Shown: positions 1 to 7,768 of the stretch, in pieces | How positions within the stretch are numbered: position 1 is the first letter of the stretch | Layout: each line of letters begins with the position of its first letter | DNA from: Fen-1364 sp049515135 | GTDB taxonomy: Bacteria > Spirochaetota > Spirochaetia > SZUA-6 > Fen-1364 | DNA: 64,000 nucleotides | Assembly: GCA_049515135.1 (NCBI GenBank) | Contig: JBEKUJ010000009.1 | Coordinates: forward strand, 1 to 64,000 | Direction of reading: 5' to 3' | Translations under genes and position numbers: made by a program | Notes under the pieces: generated by a model | Told to the model about the DNA's origin: nothing | Databases searched by the model: none | The model's input: the letters and a program-made list of their open reading frames with translations, nothing else

Positions 1-106
1 CCTTCGAGATGACAGGGATGTAGATCTTCGCCGGCTTGCATCCCACCAGCGCAACCAGAATCACTGCCGCTACGAGCAGTATCCCGGATCGTCGAAATAG
101 TTTCAT
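1..106 (-). CDS. Sugar ABC substrate-binding lipoprotein, N-terminal fragment (second copy)
   Basis: Only the first 35 codons of a minus-strand gene are in the window; the rest lies to the left. The peptide starts MKLFRRSGILLVAAVILVAL and continues to the lipobox VGC, so it encodes an exported, lipidated periplasmic binding protein. Its DNA is identical over positions 1-123 to 2287-2409, the 5' end of the full-length binding-protein gene at 1310-2392. A strong Shine-Dalgarno (AGGAGG on the minus strand) lies 5 nt upstream of ATG at 106. It is divergent from the lacI-type gene. It is either a true paralogue or an assembly duplication, which cannot be decided here. Confidence 0.7.
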   Translation of the reverse strand, partial: MKLFRRSGILLVAAVILVALVGCKPAKIYIPVISK

Positions 107-179
107 ACACACCTCCTCTTGTCTGTTCCTGTGAGTCTTTGTCAAACTGTACGGCACCTGCATTCCGCGTGTCAAGACC

Positions 180-208
180 TTGAGGATATTTTGGTAGACC
201 GTTATACT
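180..208 (+). promoter_or_regulatory. Sigma-70-type promoter of the lacI-family gene
   Basis: TTGAGG (180-185) and TATACT (203-208) are separated by exactly 17 nt. The expected transcription start, about 7 nt past the -10 box, coincides with the A of the ATG at 215. No Shine-Dalgarno precedes that ATG, so the transcript is probably leaderless. Confidence 0.6.
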
Positions 209-214
209 TCCCCG

Positions 215-1282
215 ATGGCAAAACGAGCTACCCTGAAAGAGGTAGCGTTGAAGGCTGGAGTGTCCTCGGGCATGGCCGGACGGGTGCTTGGCAACTATGG
301 CTCCTTCAGCACGGCAACGCAGCGAAAAGTACGCGCCGCGGCCAGGGCTGTTCAGTATTCCCCCAATATCATCGCCAAGGCCCTGAAGACCAGATTCACG
401 AAAACCGTCGGAGTGCTCATTTCAGACATCACGGCCACCTTCTGGACTACGATGGTACGCGGAATCCAGGATCGTGCTGCGCGGGACGGGTATAGCATCA
501 TCCTGTGCAACAGCGACGAGGAATCTCACAGCGAGAAGGCTTCTCTCACGACGCTTGTCGAACGCAGCATCGACGGCCTTATCATTTGCCCGACTGTCGG
601 CAACCATTTCTATCTGAAGAGACTCTCCCGCGGAGGCACGCCCCTGGTTCTTGTTGATCGCACAGTGGCGGGAATCGATGCCCCTTCGATCCGGGTCGAC
701 AACCGGGCAGGCGCGCGGGAAGCCGTGTCGTATCTTGCAGGGCTCGGGCATACAAGGATCGCGATCATCAAAGGTATCGACGGCGTCGAAACCAGTGACG
801 AACGATACGCTGGATACGCGGAGGCCCTTGCTGAGCACCGGCTCGGCGTCCAACCTTCCCTGGTGAAGGAAGGCCGATTCTCGAAGAACAAAGCCTTTGA
901 AGCGACATCTGAATTGCTTCGCATAAAGAACATACCAAGTGCGATCTTTGTCAGCAACGAGCTTATGGCCAGCGGCTGTATGCTCGCTCTCAAAGAGGCC
1001 GGCGTGCGCGTACCCCAGGATATATCGCTGATTGCCTTCGACGACCCGGTCTGGGCGGAATATGCGAGTCCCCCCATCACGAGCGTGAGCCAGCCGAGCT
1101 ACACAATGGGCATTCTCGCTTTTGACTACCTGCTGAGCCAGATCCCGGAGAAGAGAAAAAACATAAAGCGCTTGGAAGATGTTGTTCTCAAAACAACCTT
1201 TATCATACGACAGTCCTGCAGGGAGGCCGGAAGCCGGGGATCCCAAGGAAAGGCCCGCCGATTGGGCGGGCCCATGCCTTGA
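215..1282 (+). CDS. LacI-family transcriptional regulator
   Basis: 355 residues. The N-terminus (MAKRATLKEVALKAGVSSGM) is a classic LacI helix-turn-helix with the hinge helix near residues 50-56. It is followed by a periplasmic-binding-protein-like effector domain (from about residue 64, TVGVLISDITATFW). It probably represses the adjacent sugar ABC transporter and is relieved by a sugar ligand; the ligand is unknown. The start at 215 was chosen over the upstream in-frame start at 119 because the LacI fold begins exactly here and a promoter sits just in front. The last 20 or so residues, rich in Arg and Gly, are atypical and are encoded by the hairpin that appears to terminate the convergent binding-protein transcript. 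Confidence 0.93.
   Translation: MAKRATLKEVALKAGVSSGMAGRVLGNYGSFSTATQRKVRAAARAVQYSPNIIAKALKTRFTKTVGVLISDITATFWTTMVRGIQDRAARDGYSIILCNSDEESHSEKASLTTLVERSIDGLIICPTVGNHFYLKRLSRGGTPLVLVDRTVAGIDAPSIRVDNRAGAREAVSYLAGLGHTRIAIIKGIDGVETSDERYAGYAEALAEHRLGVQPSLVKEGRFSKNKAFEATSELLRIKNIPSAIFVSNELMASGCMLALKEAGVRVPQDISLIAFDDPVWAEYASPPITSVSQPSYTMGILAFDYLLSQIPEKRKNIKRLEDVVLKTTFIIRQSCREAGSRGSQGKARRLGGPMP
1252..1272 (-). terminator. Candidate Rho-independent terminator of the sugar ABC operon
   Basis: GGCCCGCC (1252-1259) pairs perfectly with GGCGGGCC (1265-1272) around a 5-nt loop. Read on the minus strand, the stem is followed by TTTCCTTGG. It lies about 40 nt past the stop of the binding-protein gene (1310) and inside the 3' end of the convergent lacI gene. 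The T-tract is short, so strength is uncertain. Confidence 0.5.
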
Positions 1283-1309
1283 TTCAGGTTTCTCAGACTG
1301 CAGGCAGAA

Positions 1310-2392
1310 TCAATCGTAGACCAGCTGCGCGATGTCGGGCTGATCCATGTTGGTGGAATCGTAGAACTTGGCGCCAGTGTCCACGTCAGCCACAGGCTGC
1401 TTCTTGATGGCCTGCACGGCAAGCTCGACCGCCTTGAACCCGATCTGGTAGGGGTCCTGCGTGATCGCGCCGAAGAAGTACTTGTTTCGGATGGCTGCCT
1501 TCTGGGCTTTGCCGGCATCGAATCCGATGACCACCAGGCCGGGATACTGCTTGGGCAGCGCACTGCCGTCGTTGGAGGCGGCAAGAGTCGCCCTGGCTGT
1601 CCCTTCGTTCGAGCAGAAAATCCCGAGGATGTGGTCTGACTTGACCCGCGCCAGCACAGCATGAGCCGTGTTGGTGGCGTCAGTGTCCTTGGGCGAAGCA
1701 GGGACCACCACGTCGATGATGATCGCCTTCCCGCTGGTCGGGCTGTCAGGGGCGATGTAGGCCGGGTTTCCCATCACCTTGATATCGGTGGCCTGCTTGC
1801 CGCCATCGGTGGTGATGAGCTTGATCATCTCGTCGCGGAAGCCCTTTCCGCGGGAGGTCACGGACATGCTCGTGGCATCCTGGTTGAAGTCAACGATCGT
1901 GACCGGGTGCGCCGCGCTTGCCGCTGCGATCTTGTCCTTGATCACGGGGAACATCTTGTCCGCGGCCAGTGCCGCAGCGTTATAACTGTTGGTAGCCGCG
2001 GTCGCGTAGATCGAGCCCTTTGGCGCATTCGGGACTCCTGAGTCGAACCCGATAATGGGTATGTGCTTCTGAAGCGCCTGGTTCAGCTGATCCATGACAG
2101 AGTTCGTGTCCAGTGCTGCAAGGCAGATGGCGGAGGGATTCTTCGCCATGTCGTTCACGAGCATCTGCACCTGGGGCTGAATGTCGGCTTCCGTCGGGGG
2201 TCCTTCAAAGGTGATGTCCACCTTGTACTGAGCCGCGGCGGCCTCAGCGCCCTTCTTGACGGTCTGCCAGAACTGGTGCTGGAACCCCTTCGAGATGACA
2301 GGGATGTAGATCTTCGCCGGCTTGCATCCCACCAGCGCAACCAGAATCACTGCCGCTACGAGCAGTATCCCGGATCGTCGAAATAGTTTCAT
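1310..2392 (-). CDS. Sugar ABC transporter substrate-binding lipoprotein
   Basis: 360 residues. It has a signal peptide ending in the lipobox LVGC, then a type I periplasmic-binding fold of the RbsB/XylF class (COG1879) beginning KIYIPVISKGFQHQFWQTV. It captures a sugar for the downstream-encoded permease and ATPase. It is the last gene of the ATPase-permease-binding protein operon and is separated from the permease by two hairpins. The start at 2392 gives a normal signal peptide and matches the copy at position 106. A 33-bp tandem repeat supplies a second in-frame ATG with its own Shine-Dalgarno at 2425, which would add 11 residues. The sugar cannot be named from sequence. Confidence 0.92.
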   Translation of the reverse strand: MKLFRRSGILLVAAVILVALVGCKPAKIYIPVISKGFQHQFWQTVKKGAEAAAAQYKVDITFEGPPTEADIQPQVQMLVNDMAKNPSAICLAALDTNSVMDQLNQALQKHIPIIGFDSGVPNAPKGSIYATAATNSYNAAALAADKMFPVIKDKIAAASAAHPVTIVDFNQDATSMSVTSRGKGFRDEMIKLITTDGGKQATDIKVMGNPAYIAPDSPTSGKAIIIDVVVPASPKDTDATNTAHAVLARVKSDHILGIFCSNEGTARATLAASNDGSALPKQYPGLVVIGFDAGKAQKAAIRNKYFFGAITQDPYQIGFKAVELAVQAIKKQPVADVDTGAKFYDSTNMDQPDIAQLVYD

Positions 2393-2440
2393 ACACACCT
2401 CCTCTTGTCGTCGAAATAGTTTCATACACACCTCCTCTTG
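2375..2440 (-). repeat. 33-bp tandem duplication carrying the ribosome-binding site and start codon
   Basis: Two identical 33-bp units (2375-2407 and 2408-2440) each contain, on the minus strand, AGGAGG, a 5-nt spacer, ATG and the codons for MKLFRR. Because 33 is a multiple of 3, both starts are in frame and the longer product begins MKLFRRQEEVCMKLFRRSG. The copy of this gene at the left window edge has only one unit. Confidence 0.9.
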
Positions 2441-2447
2441 TTTTCAT

Positions 2448-2469
2448 GCCCGGAACATGCGCTCCGGGC
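2448..2469 (-). promoter_or_regulatory. Intercistronic hairpin upstream of the binding-protein gene
   Basis: GCCCGGA and TCCGGGC form a perfect 7-bp stem with an 8-nt loop, just upstream (minus strand) of the binding-protein ribosome-binding site. Such hairpins often protect or separately process the binding-protein message of ABC operons; that role is inferred. Confidence 0.55.
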
Positions 2470-2504
2470 TGATAATCACGTCCAGGAGTCCTGCCTCCGC
2501 CTCC

Positions 2505-2520
2505 GCGCAGCATACTGCGC
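2505..2520 (-). promoter_or_regulatory. Hairpin at the permease stop codon
   Basis: GCGCAG-CATA-CTGCGC is a perfect 6-bp stem with a tetraloop. It begins at the last base of the permease coding strand, so the stop codon abuts the stem. No T-tract follows on the minus strand, so RNA processing or stability is more likely than termination. Confidence 0.5.
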
Positions 2521-3815
2521 TAGAGCTGGGGCCGCTCCATCTCTTCCTCCTGCGCAAGCTCTTTGCGTTTGATCATCTCAGCAAACTCGTGATCAGCGGC
2601 CCGTTCTTCGGCCCGTATCCGTGTCTGCTCCGACTTCTCATCCGCTTTCATCTTCGCGAAGGTAGCTTTCAGCTCGCTTCGAGCCGCGCTGATCTGCGCC
2701 TGAATGGCCGCCGCCTGCTTCCCATCACCTGCTGCCTTGTGCACCGACACTTCCTGCTTCATGGCGCCGATCTTTTCCAGCATCGACGCCTTGTAGACGT
2801 CCGCCTGCGTTTCAATCCGCACTTCCGACGCCTTCCTGTTACGGTACATGTCCAGGAGCACAGCCCCAATGACAATGACGCCGGTGAAAAATGTCTGCCA
2901 GTGGGCCTCGAGGTTCAGGGCCGGCAAGCCAGTGGCCAGCACCGACATGATGAAAACGCCGATGATGGTTCCCCAGATGGTTCCAATGCCTCCCGCAAGC
3001 GACGTGCCCCCGATGACCGCTGCCGCAATGGCGTACAGCTCGAACCCCTGCCCCTGGGCAGGGAGGACGGTGGTGTAGATGGCCGCGTAGGAGATTCCGC
3101 CGATGCCCGCCGTGCCGCCTGCGATGACGTAGACCAGCGTTTGATACTTTTTCACATCGACGCCCGAGAGCCGGGCGGCCTCCAGGTTGCTGCCGATGGC
3201 GTAGGTGTACCGACCCAGCTTCGTGTTGGACAGCATGAGGTGGCAGATCACGGCCACGACGGCAAGCAACAATGCGCCGGTGGGCACTGCTCCTCCGTCA
3301 GGAGTGAGGTAGAGGAAGATGTCCTTGAACCATCCGCCCGGCTGGCCCCGGATAGGGAAAGTGGCGCTTGCCACGTTGGAAACAATTGAGCCCACGCCCA
3401 TGGAGATCATCATGGTGCCGAGGGTCACGATGAACGGCGGCATCTTCAGCCGGGAGACGAAGAGGCCGTTGAGGAAGCCGAAGGCGAGACCTACGACAAC
3501 GATCAGAAGAAGAGAGGGGACCATCGGCAGTCCCGCCTTGAGGGCTGTTCCGCCGATGATGGCGGCACACATCATGACCGTCCCGACGGAAAGGTCGATC
3601 CCGCCGCTGATGATGACGAATGTAACGCCCATCGAGATGAACCCGATATAGAACGCGGCGTCGATGATGTTCACCAGGGTGGGGTAGGCGAAATAGTCGC
3701 GCCCGAATATTCCGAAAAGGACGTAGAGAATGACCAAAGCTCCTGGGGCAAGCGCCCATTTCAGCCCTCGCTCCCGGAAGCGCTGCATCCTGATCTCGAA
3801 AGTCACGTCTCCCAT
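2520..3815 (-). CDS. Sugar ABC transporter permease (RbsC/XylH type) with long charged C-terminal tail
   Basis: 431 residues. Hydrophobic segments from about residue 20 to 330 match the branched-chain/ribose-type inner-membrane permease (BPD_transp_2), with family stretches such as SGGIDLSVGTVM and AAAVIGGTSLAGGIGT. RbsC-like permeases are usually about 320-350 residues. Here roughly 95 further residues, rich in Lys, Glu, Ala and Arg and predicted helical, follow the last membrane segment (from about RKASEVRIETQ). The ATG at 3815 is preferred because AGGAG lies about 10 nt upstream; an in-frame TTG at 3824 would overlap the ATPase stop. It lies between the ATPase gene (5-nt gap) and the binding protein. 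Confidence 0.93.
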   Translation of the reverse strand: MGDVTFEIRMQRFRERGLKWALAPGALVILYVLFGIFGRDYFAYPTLVNIIDAAFYIGFISMGVTFVIISGGIDLSVGTVMMCAAIIGGTALKAGLPMVPSLLLIVVVGLAFGFLNGLFVSRLKMPPFIVTLGTMMISMGVGSIVSNVASATFPIRGQPGGWFKDIFLYLTPDGGAVPTGALLLAVVAVICHLMLSNTKLGRYTYAIGSNLEAARLSGVDVKKYQTLVYVIAGGTAGIGGISYAAIYTTVLPAQGQGFELYAIAAAVIGGTSLAGGIGTIWGTIIGVFIMSVLATGLPALNLEAHWQTFFTGVIVIGAVLLDMYRNRKASEVRIETQADVYKASMLEKIGAMKQEVSVHKAAGDGKQAAAIQAQISAARSELKATFAKMKADEKSEQTRIRAEERAADHEFAEMIKRKELAQEEEMERPQL

Positions 3816-3820
3816 ATTCT

Positions 3821-5380
3821 TCAACTCCTGGCGAGGACTTCCTGGCGTCCTATGGTTGCGTACTCCATGATGGCTTCCTGGCTCGCCTTTTCTATGGTAA
3901 GCTCCCCGGTGATCCGTCCCTCGGACATCACAATGATACGGTCGCTCATGCGAAGGACCTCGGGGAGCTCAGAGGAGATCATGATGACCGACTTGCCCTC
4001 CCTGGTCAGCTCGTTCATCAGGGTATAGATTTCGCTCTTTGCCCCCACGTCGATCCCGCGAGTGGGCTCGTCGAAAATCAGGATGTCGCAGTTGCGGATC
4101 AGCCACTTTGCAATGACGACCTTCTGCTGGTTGCCTCCGGAGAGGTTCCGCAGCAGCTGCTCGATGGAGGGGGTCTTTATGTTCAGCTTGCGGATAAACT
4201 CTTCAGTGACGTTTCGTACTTTTCTTGCATGAATGAACAGGCCGCGCTGGAACCGGTCATAGGTTGCCATTGCCAGGTTGTCTCTCACGCTCAGGTTGAC
4301 CGCCAGGCCGAAGCGCTTACGGTCTTCCGACAGGTACCCGATGCCATGCGCAACGGCATCTTCCGGGGAATGAATGGAAACCCGACGTCCGCGGACCTCA
4401 ATTGAGCCGCTCTGGATCTCGTCCGCGCCGAAGATTGCCCGGGCAGTCTCTGTCCTGCCGGATCCCATCAGTCCTGCGATGCCAAGGATCTCTCCCTCCC
4501 GCAGATCGAAGCTGACGTTTCTCACCAGTCTCCCCGCGTTCAACCGGTTAACGCGAAGCACAACCTGCGCACCGGGGGCAACATTACTCTTTGTCTTGGG
4601 CTGCTCGTAGATCACGCGGCCGACCATCATGTTGATGATCTGCTGCTTTGTGACCTCCGAGGTATTCTTCGTATCAACGCGCTCACCATCGCGCAGGACG
4701 GTGACCCGGTCCGCGATGCGGTGGATCTCATCCAGGCGATGGGAAATGTGGATCATTCCCACGCCGCGGCTCGCCAGGTCTCTCATGATGGTGAACAGCT
4801 CGTCGATTTCGGCGTCCGTGAGCGCCGCTGTGGGCTCATCCAGGATCAGGATCCGCAGCCGGTGCGACACGGCCTTCGCGATTTCCACCATCTGCTGCTT
4901 GCCGACGGTCAGCCGCCCCAGGGTCTCTCCGGGATCAATGTTCATCTTGAGGCGCTTGAAAAGCTCCTCGGCACGTCGATTCTGCTCCCGCTTGTCCAGG
5001 AGGATGCCGTTGAACCGCGTGGATTCTCTTCCAATGTAAATGTTCTGGGCCACCGTGAGATGGTCCATCATGTTCAATTCCTGGTGGATGATCCCGATCC
5101 CCATCTCGAGGGCGTGCTTGGGGTCCCGAGCATTGAAGGTGTGGCCAAGATAGTGGATCTCGCCGGAGTCTTTCGGAGCTATGCCGATGAGAACCTTCAT
5201 CAGCGTGGACTTGCCGGCACCGTTCTCCCCCACCAGGGAGTGAATTTCTGCCTCATCCAGGTCGAAATCCACCTGCCGCAGAGCATGAACGCCGGTAAAG
5301 CGCTTGTCGATTTTCCGCATGGAGAGGATCTGGCGGCCCACTACAGAAACTCCCGCGAACTGCCCTTTGCCATGCGCCAT
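3821..5380 (-). CDS. Sugar ABC transporter ATP-binding protein, two ABC domains (RbsA/XylG type)
   Basis: 519 residues with two nucleotide-binding domains in tandem. The first has Walker A GENGAGKST, signature LTVGKQQMVEIAKAV and Walker B ILDEPTAALT. The second has the degenerate P-loop GLMGSGRTE usual for these proteins, the signature LSGGNQQKVVIAKWL and Walker B IFDEPTRGID. It energises sugar import with the downstream permease and binding protein. It is the first gene of the operon. The region upstream contains a 15-bp inverted repeat that could be the LacI-family operator. Confidence 0.95.
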   Translation of the reverse strand: MAHGKGQFAGVSVVGRQILSMRKIDKRFTGVHALRQVDFDLDEAEIHSLVGENGAGKSTLMKVLIGIAPKDSGEIHYLGHTFNARDPKHALEMGIGIIHQELNMMDHLTVAQNIYIGRESTRFNGILLDKREQNRRAEELFKRLKMNIDPGETLGRLTVGKQQMVEIAKAVSHRLRILILDEPTAALTDAEIDELFTIMRDLASRGVGMIHISHRLDEIHRIADRVTVLRDGERVDTKNTSEVTKQQIINMMVGRVIYEQPKTKSNVAPGAQVVLRVNRLNAGRLVRNVSFDLREGEILGIAGLMGSGRTETARAIFGADEIQSGSIEVRGRRVSIHSPEDAVAHGIGYLSEDRKRFGLAVNLSVRDNLAMATYDRFQRGLFIHARKVRNVTEEFIRKLNIKTPSIEQLLRNLSGGNQQKVVIAKWLIRNCDILIFDEPTRGIDVGAKSEIYTLMNELTREGKSVIMISSELPEVLRMSDRIIVMSEGRITGELTIEKASQEAIMEYATIGRQEVLARS

Positions 5381-5435
5381 TTCCGGCTCATATGATCAGA
5401 TATCGTACTGTGGTCTCCTTCGTTCTCACTTCCGT

Positions 5436-5450
5436 TGACTGACTGAGTCA
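5436..5450 (-). promoter_or_regulatory. Inverted repeat upstream of the sugar ABC operon, candidate operator
   Basis: TGACT-GACTG-AGTCA is a perfect 5-bp inverted repeat with a 5-nt spacer, 56 nt upstream of the ATPase start. It is the only clear symmetric site I see in 5381-5583. Assignment to the nearby LacI regulator is inference. Confidence 0.3.
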
Positions 5451-5583
5451 CTGAATTATCTAAGGAACGTGCAGGACATCGCTCTGTCTCGTCCATCACC
5501 ACTGCTCATGTCCTAGAATGATGGTACAAGATAGATTCGCAGAAAGTCAAGCTGTGGCGTTGCCGAAAACTCCCGACGTCCCT

Positions 5584-6430
5584 TCACGCCGAGATCAGAG
5601 CCACCCCCGCAAGGGCAAAGGCAAGCCCTATCACGCGGGGCGCGGTCACACGCTCGCGCAGGATAATCCAGGCAAGGATGACCGTCGGCCCCGGATAGAG
5701 GGCGGCGACCGCCGCCGAAACGCTGAGCATTCCTGTCCTGGCGGCAAGGAGGAAGGCGATATTGGCCCCCATGTCGAGCGCGCCGGAGAGCATCACCGTG
5801 GGGAGCGACGCTTTTGAAAGTCGCAGGGGCCTGCGGGTCACCAGGGCAAACAGCACAACGGAGGAAACCGTGGCGATGCGCGCCGCCACAAGGGGCCACA
5901 ACCCTGAAGCATGTGATGTCCTTGAGATGAAAAAAAAGAACAGCCCGAAGCCCGCGCCCGCGGAGACGCCCAGGAAGATCGCGCGCCGGACCGCGCCGGA
6001 CCGCGCCGTCACGGGCCGACTTTGACGGGCCCGCCGTCAGGAGGGCAATGGCGCAAACGCCCAGGAAGATTCCCGCCCATGAGGCGGCACCGGGCCTCTC
6101 ACCGGCCGCAACCCCCAGCGCTACGGGAATGATGGCCCCGGTGACGGCAGCCAGCGGAGATGCAACGGCAACAACCGTCGTAGCCAGGGCCGAGTAGAGG
6201 GCCGCTATCCCCGCAGAGCCGCACACTCCGGCAAGGGCGCCCCAGAGGAAATCTGCCGGCGCGCTCAGGTGAAAGCCGAAGGCAAGGGACGCCACCAGAG
6301 CCACTGCCAGCCCGACCATCTGCGATGAGGCCAGCACGGCAGGAAGCGGCGCCCTGCGGGTCGCCATTCCCCCGCAGAAGTCGCCTGCGCCGTACATGAG
6401 GGCGGAGAGGCCGGCAAGAAAGATCGCCAT
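5584..6430 (-). pseudogene. EamA/DMT-family permease, frameshifted at a 10-bp tandem repeat
   Basis: Two overlapping reading frames together make one drug/metabolite-transporter protein. The first half (from ATG 6430, MAIFLAGLSALMYGAGDFCGG) runs to SKSARDGAVRR. The second half continues in another frame as AIFLGVSAGAGFGLF and ends at 5584. The break lies in a 10-bp repeat at 5982-6008. Removing one unit gives an uninterrupted protein of about 278 residues with ten hydrophobic segments. The gene is therefore either phase-variable, recently inactivated or affected by a sequence error. It is not obviously co-transcribed with neighbours. Confidence 0.85.
5982..6008. repeat. 10-bp tandem repeat (2.7 units) inside the EamA gene
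   Basis: The unit CCGCGCCGGA occurs 2.7 times without a mismatch. Since 10 is not a multiple of 3, a change of one copy moves the reading frame. Deleting exactly one copy fuses the two halves of the EamA gene. Confidence 0.9.
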
Positions 6431-6530
6431 GCCACATTTCCTTGACCGGGGATTGAAGCACACGCGGAGGCGGCTGGTCTATACAGGTGCTTGACTTGAC
6501 AGCGGCCAGCGGCGCCGCGATGATTCCGCT

Positions 6531-6917
6531 GTGAACGGTGAGAATGAGAATACGCAGATCAGGCGGGACCCGCAGAAGTTCAGGTACTCTGCAGCGCTGG
6601 GCAAAAGGGCCCTCCTGGTTGTCCTTTCCAGACGGGGCTTCGGGACCACATTCGTCGTCGAACAGGCCCGCAACGTGCTGGGGCGCCAGAGCGACTGCGA
6701 GTTTGTCATCGATGACCCTCTCCTGAGCCGCAGGCACTGCGAGGTGTCTGCAGAGGGGGACGGGGACTACTTTCTCGAAGATCTGAACTCCACCAACTCA
6801 ACCTTTCTCAATTCGCGCAAGCTGGCGGAGAAGACCAGGCTGCAGTACGGGGATCGGATCGTGATCGGCACCACGATCATGCGTTTCTATCTGGAAGAAG
6901 AGGCGGAGGCAAAATAG
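6531..6917 (+). CDS. FHA-domain protein
   Basis: 128 residues with a single forkhead-associated domain at about residues 35-125. The phosphothreonine-binding signature is visible: NVLGR, then LLSRRHCEV, then LNSTNSTFLN. Such small FHA proteins bind phosphorylated threonine on partner proteins in Ser/Thr-kinase signalling. No kinase or phosphatase gene for it is evident in this window. Translation starts at GTG 6531. The following lipoprotein gene begins 36 nt downstream on the same strand. Confidence 0.88.
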   Translation: MNGENENTQIRRDPQKFRYSAALGKRALLVVLSRRGFGTTFVVEQARNVLGRQSDCEFVIDDPLLSRRHCEVSAEGDGDYFLEDLNSTNSTFLNSRKLAEKTRLQYGDRIVIGTTIMRFYLEEEAEAK

Positions 6918-6953
6918 AAATCCCTCCGGGCAGGGCGTATATTTTACCTGCCG

Positions 6954-7520
6954 ATGAAGATCCCGCATATGCGCCTGCCTGCCTGCATGGCCGTTGTCCT
7001 GCTCATGGGCGGCTGCGCGTCGGTTCAGCCTCACGCGAAGCCGCCGGCAGCCGCGGAGCCCGTGTCGGTTCAGGCCTTTTCCCACAATCCGTTCCTGTCT
7101 GCTACGCTCCCCGCCACTCGAATGCAACCGCACGAAGAGGCCATCAAGGCCCTCGGCCGCCCTCTTTCGGTCAGTTCCCGGGATGCGCCAAGCGAGCATG
7201 ACCCGAACGTTATCAACTCGGTGATCACGTTGAGATACGCTTTCGGGGACCTGATGTACCTGCGCGTTTCAGGGAAGGACGTGGAAAACCTCATCCTCAT
7301 CAAGCTGACCGGAAACCAGGTCCCATTGAGGTATGGGATCCGGTTCGGAGAGACCACCCGGGAGAAGATCCTGAAGCTCTTCGGTCCGGCGCAGGATGCG
7401 CAGGAGAACTCCTTCTCGTACAATATCCAGTACACGCAGGAGATCACCAACTCCACGACGTTCTACTTCAGGAACAAGGTCCTTCTTGAGGTGGACATCT
7501 CCTCCCTGATGATGGACTAG
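6954..7520 (+). CDS. Putative lipoprotein of unknown function
   Basis: 188 residues. The N-terminus carries a signal sequence ending in the lipobox LMGGC, so the mature protein is probably membrane-anchored. The body (from about residue 45) has no domain I recognise. It contains two similar segments that pair a putative mismatch-type motif (GETTREKILKLFGPAQ) with a beta-rich stretch, loosely like SmpA/OmlA-type small outer-membrane lipoproteins. That resemblance is weak. An alternative start at 6969 would only shorten the leader. Confidence 0.7.
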   Translation: MKIPHMRLPACMAVVLLMGGCASVQPHAKPPAAAEPVSVQAFSHNPFLSATLPATRMQPHEEAIKALGRPLSVSSRDAPSEHDPNVINSVITLRYAFGDLMYLRVSGKDVENLILIKLTGNQVPLRYGIRFGETTREKILKLFGPAQDAQENSFSYNIQYTQEITNSTTFYFRNKVLLEVDISSLMMD

Positions 7521-7591
7521 GCCGCCATTCGTCTCGCCCGCTGAGCGCCGTTTGTGTTACAATCGGGGCATCTCGAGAGCGGAGGTGCGTC

Positions 7592-7768
7592 ATGAACGAG
7601 CTGTGTCCGCGCTGCCGCGAGGTGCAGGAGACGGAGATCCGAAGGAAAAACACCACCAGGATGGATCCCGACGGAACCACGGTCAAGATCACCGTGGTCA
7701 GCTGGTACTGCACAAAGTGTGGAACGTTCATCAAGAGCGAAGAACAGGTGACAGGCAAGGGGATGTGA
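7592..7768 (+). CDS. Small zinc-ribbon protein (58 aa)
   Basis: A 58-residue protein starting MNELCPRCREVQETEIRRKN. Two CxxC knuckles (CPRC near residue 5 and CTKC near residue 40) form a probable zinc ribbon. A good Shine-Dalgarno (GGAGG) lies upstream of ATG 7592. Its stop codon directly abuts the ATG of the GH12 gene (TGA then ATG), so the two are translationally linked. The function is unknown. Confidence 0.75.
   Translation: MNELCPRCREVQETEIRRKNTTRMDPDGTTVKITVVSWYCTKCGTFIKSEEQVTGKGM

Noticed and set aside
2322..3389. Plus-strand open frame of 355 codons over the sugar permease
   Set aside because: Composition is Arg/His/Asp-rich noise and it overlaps the permease gene antisense.
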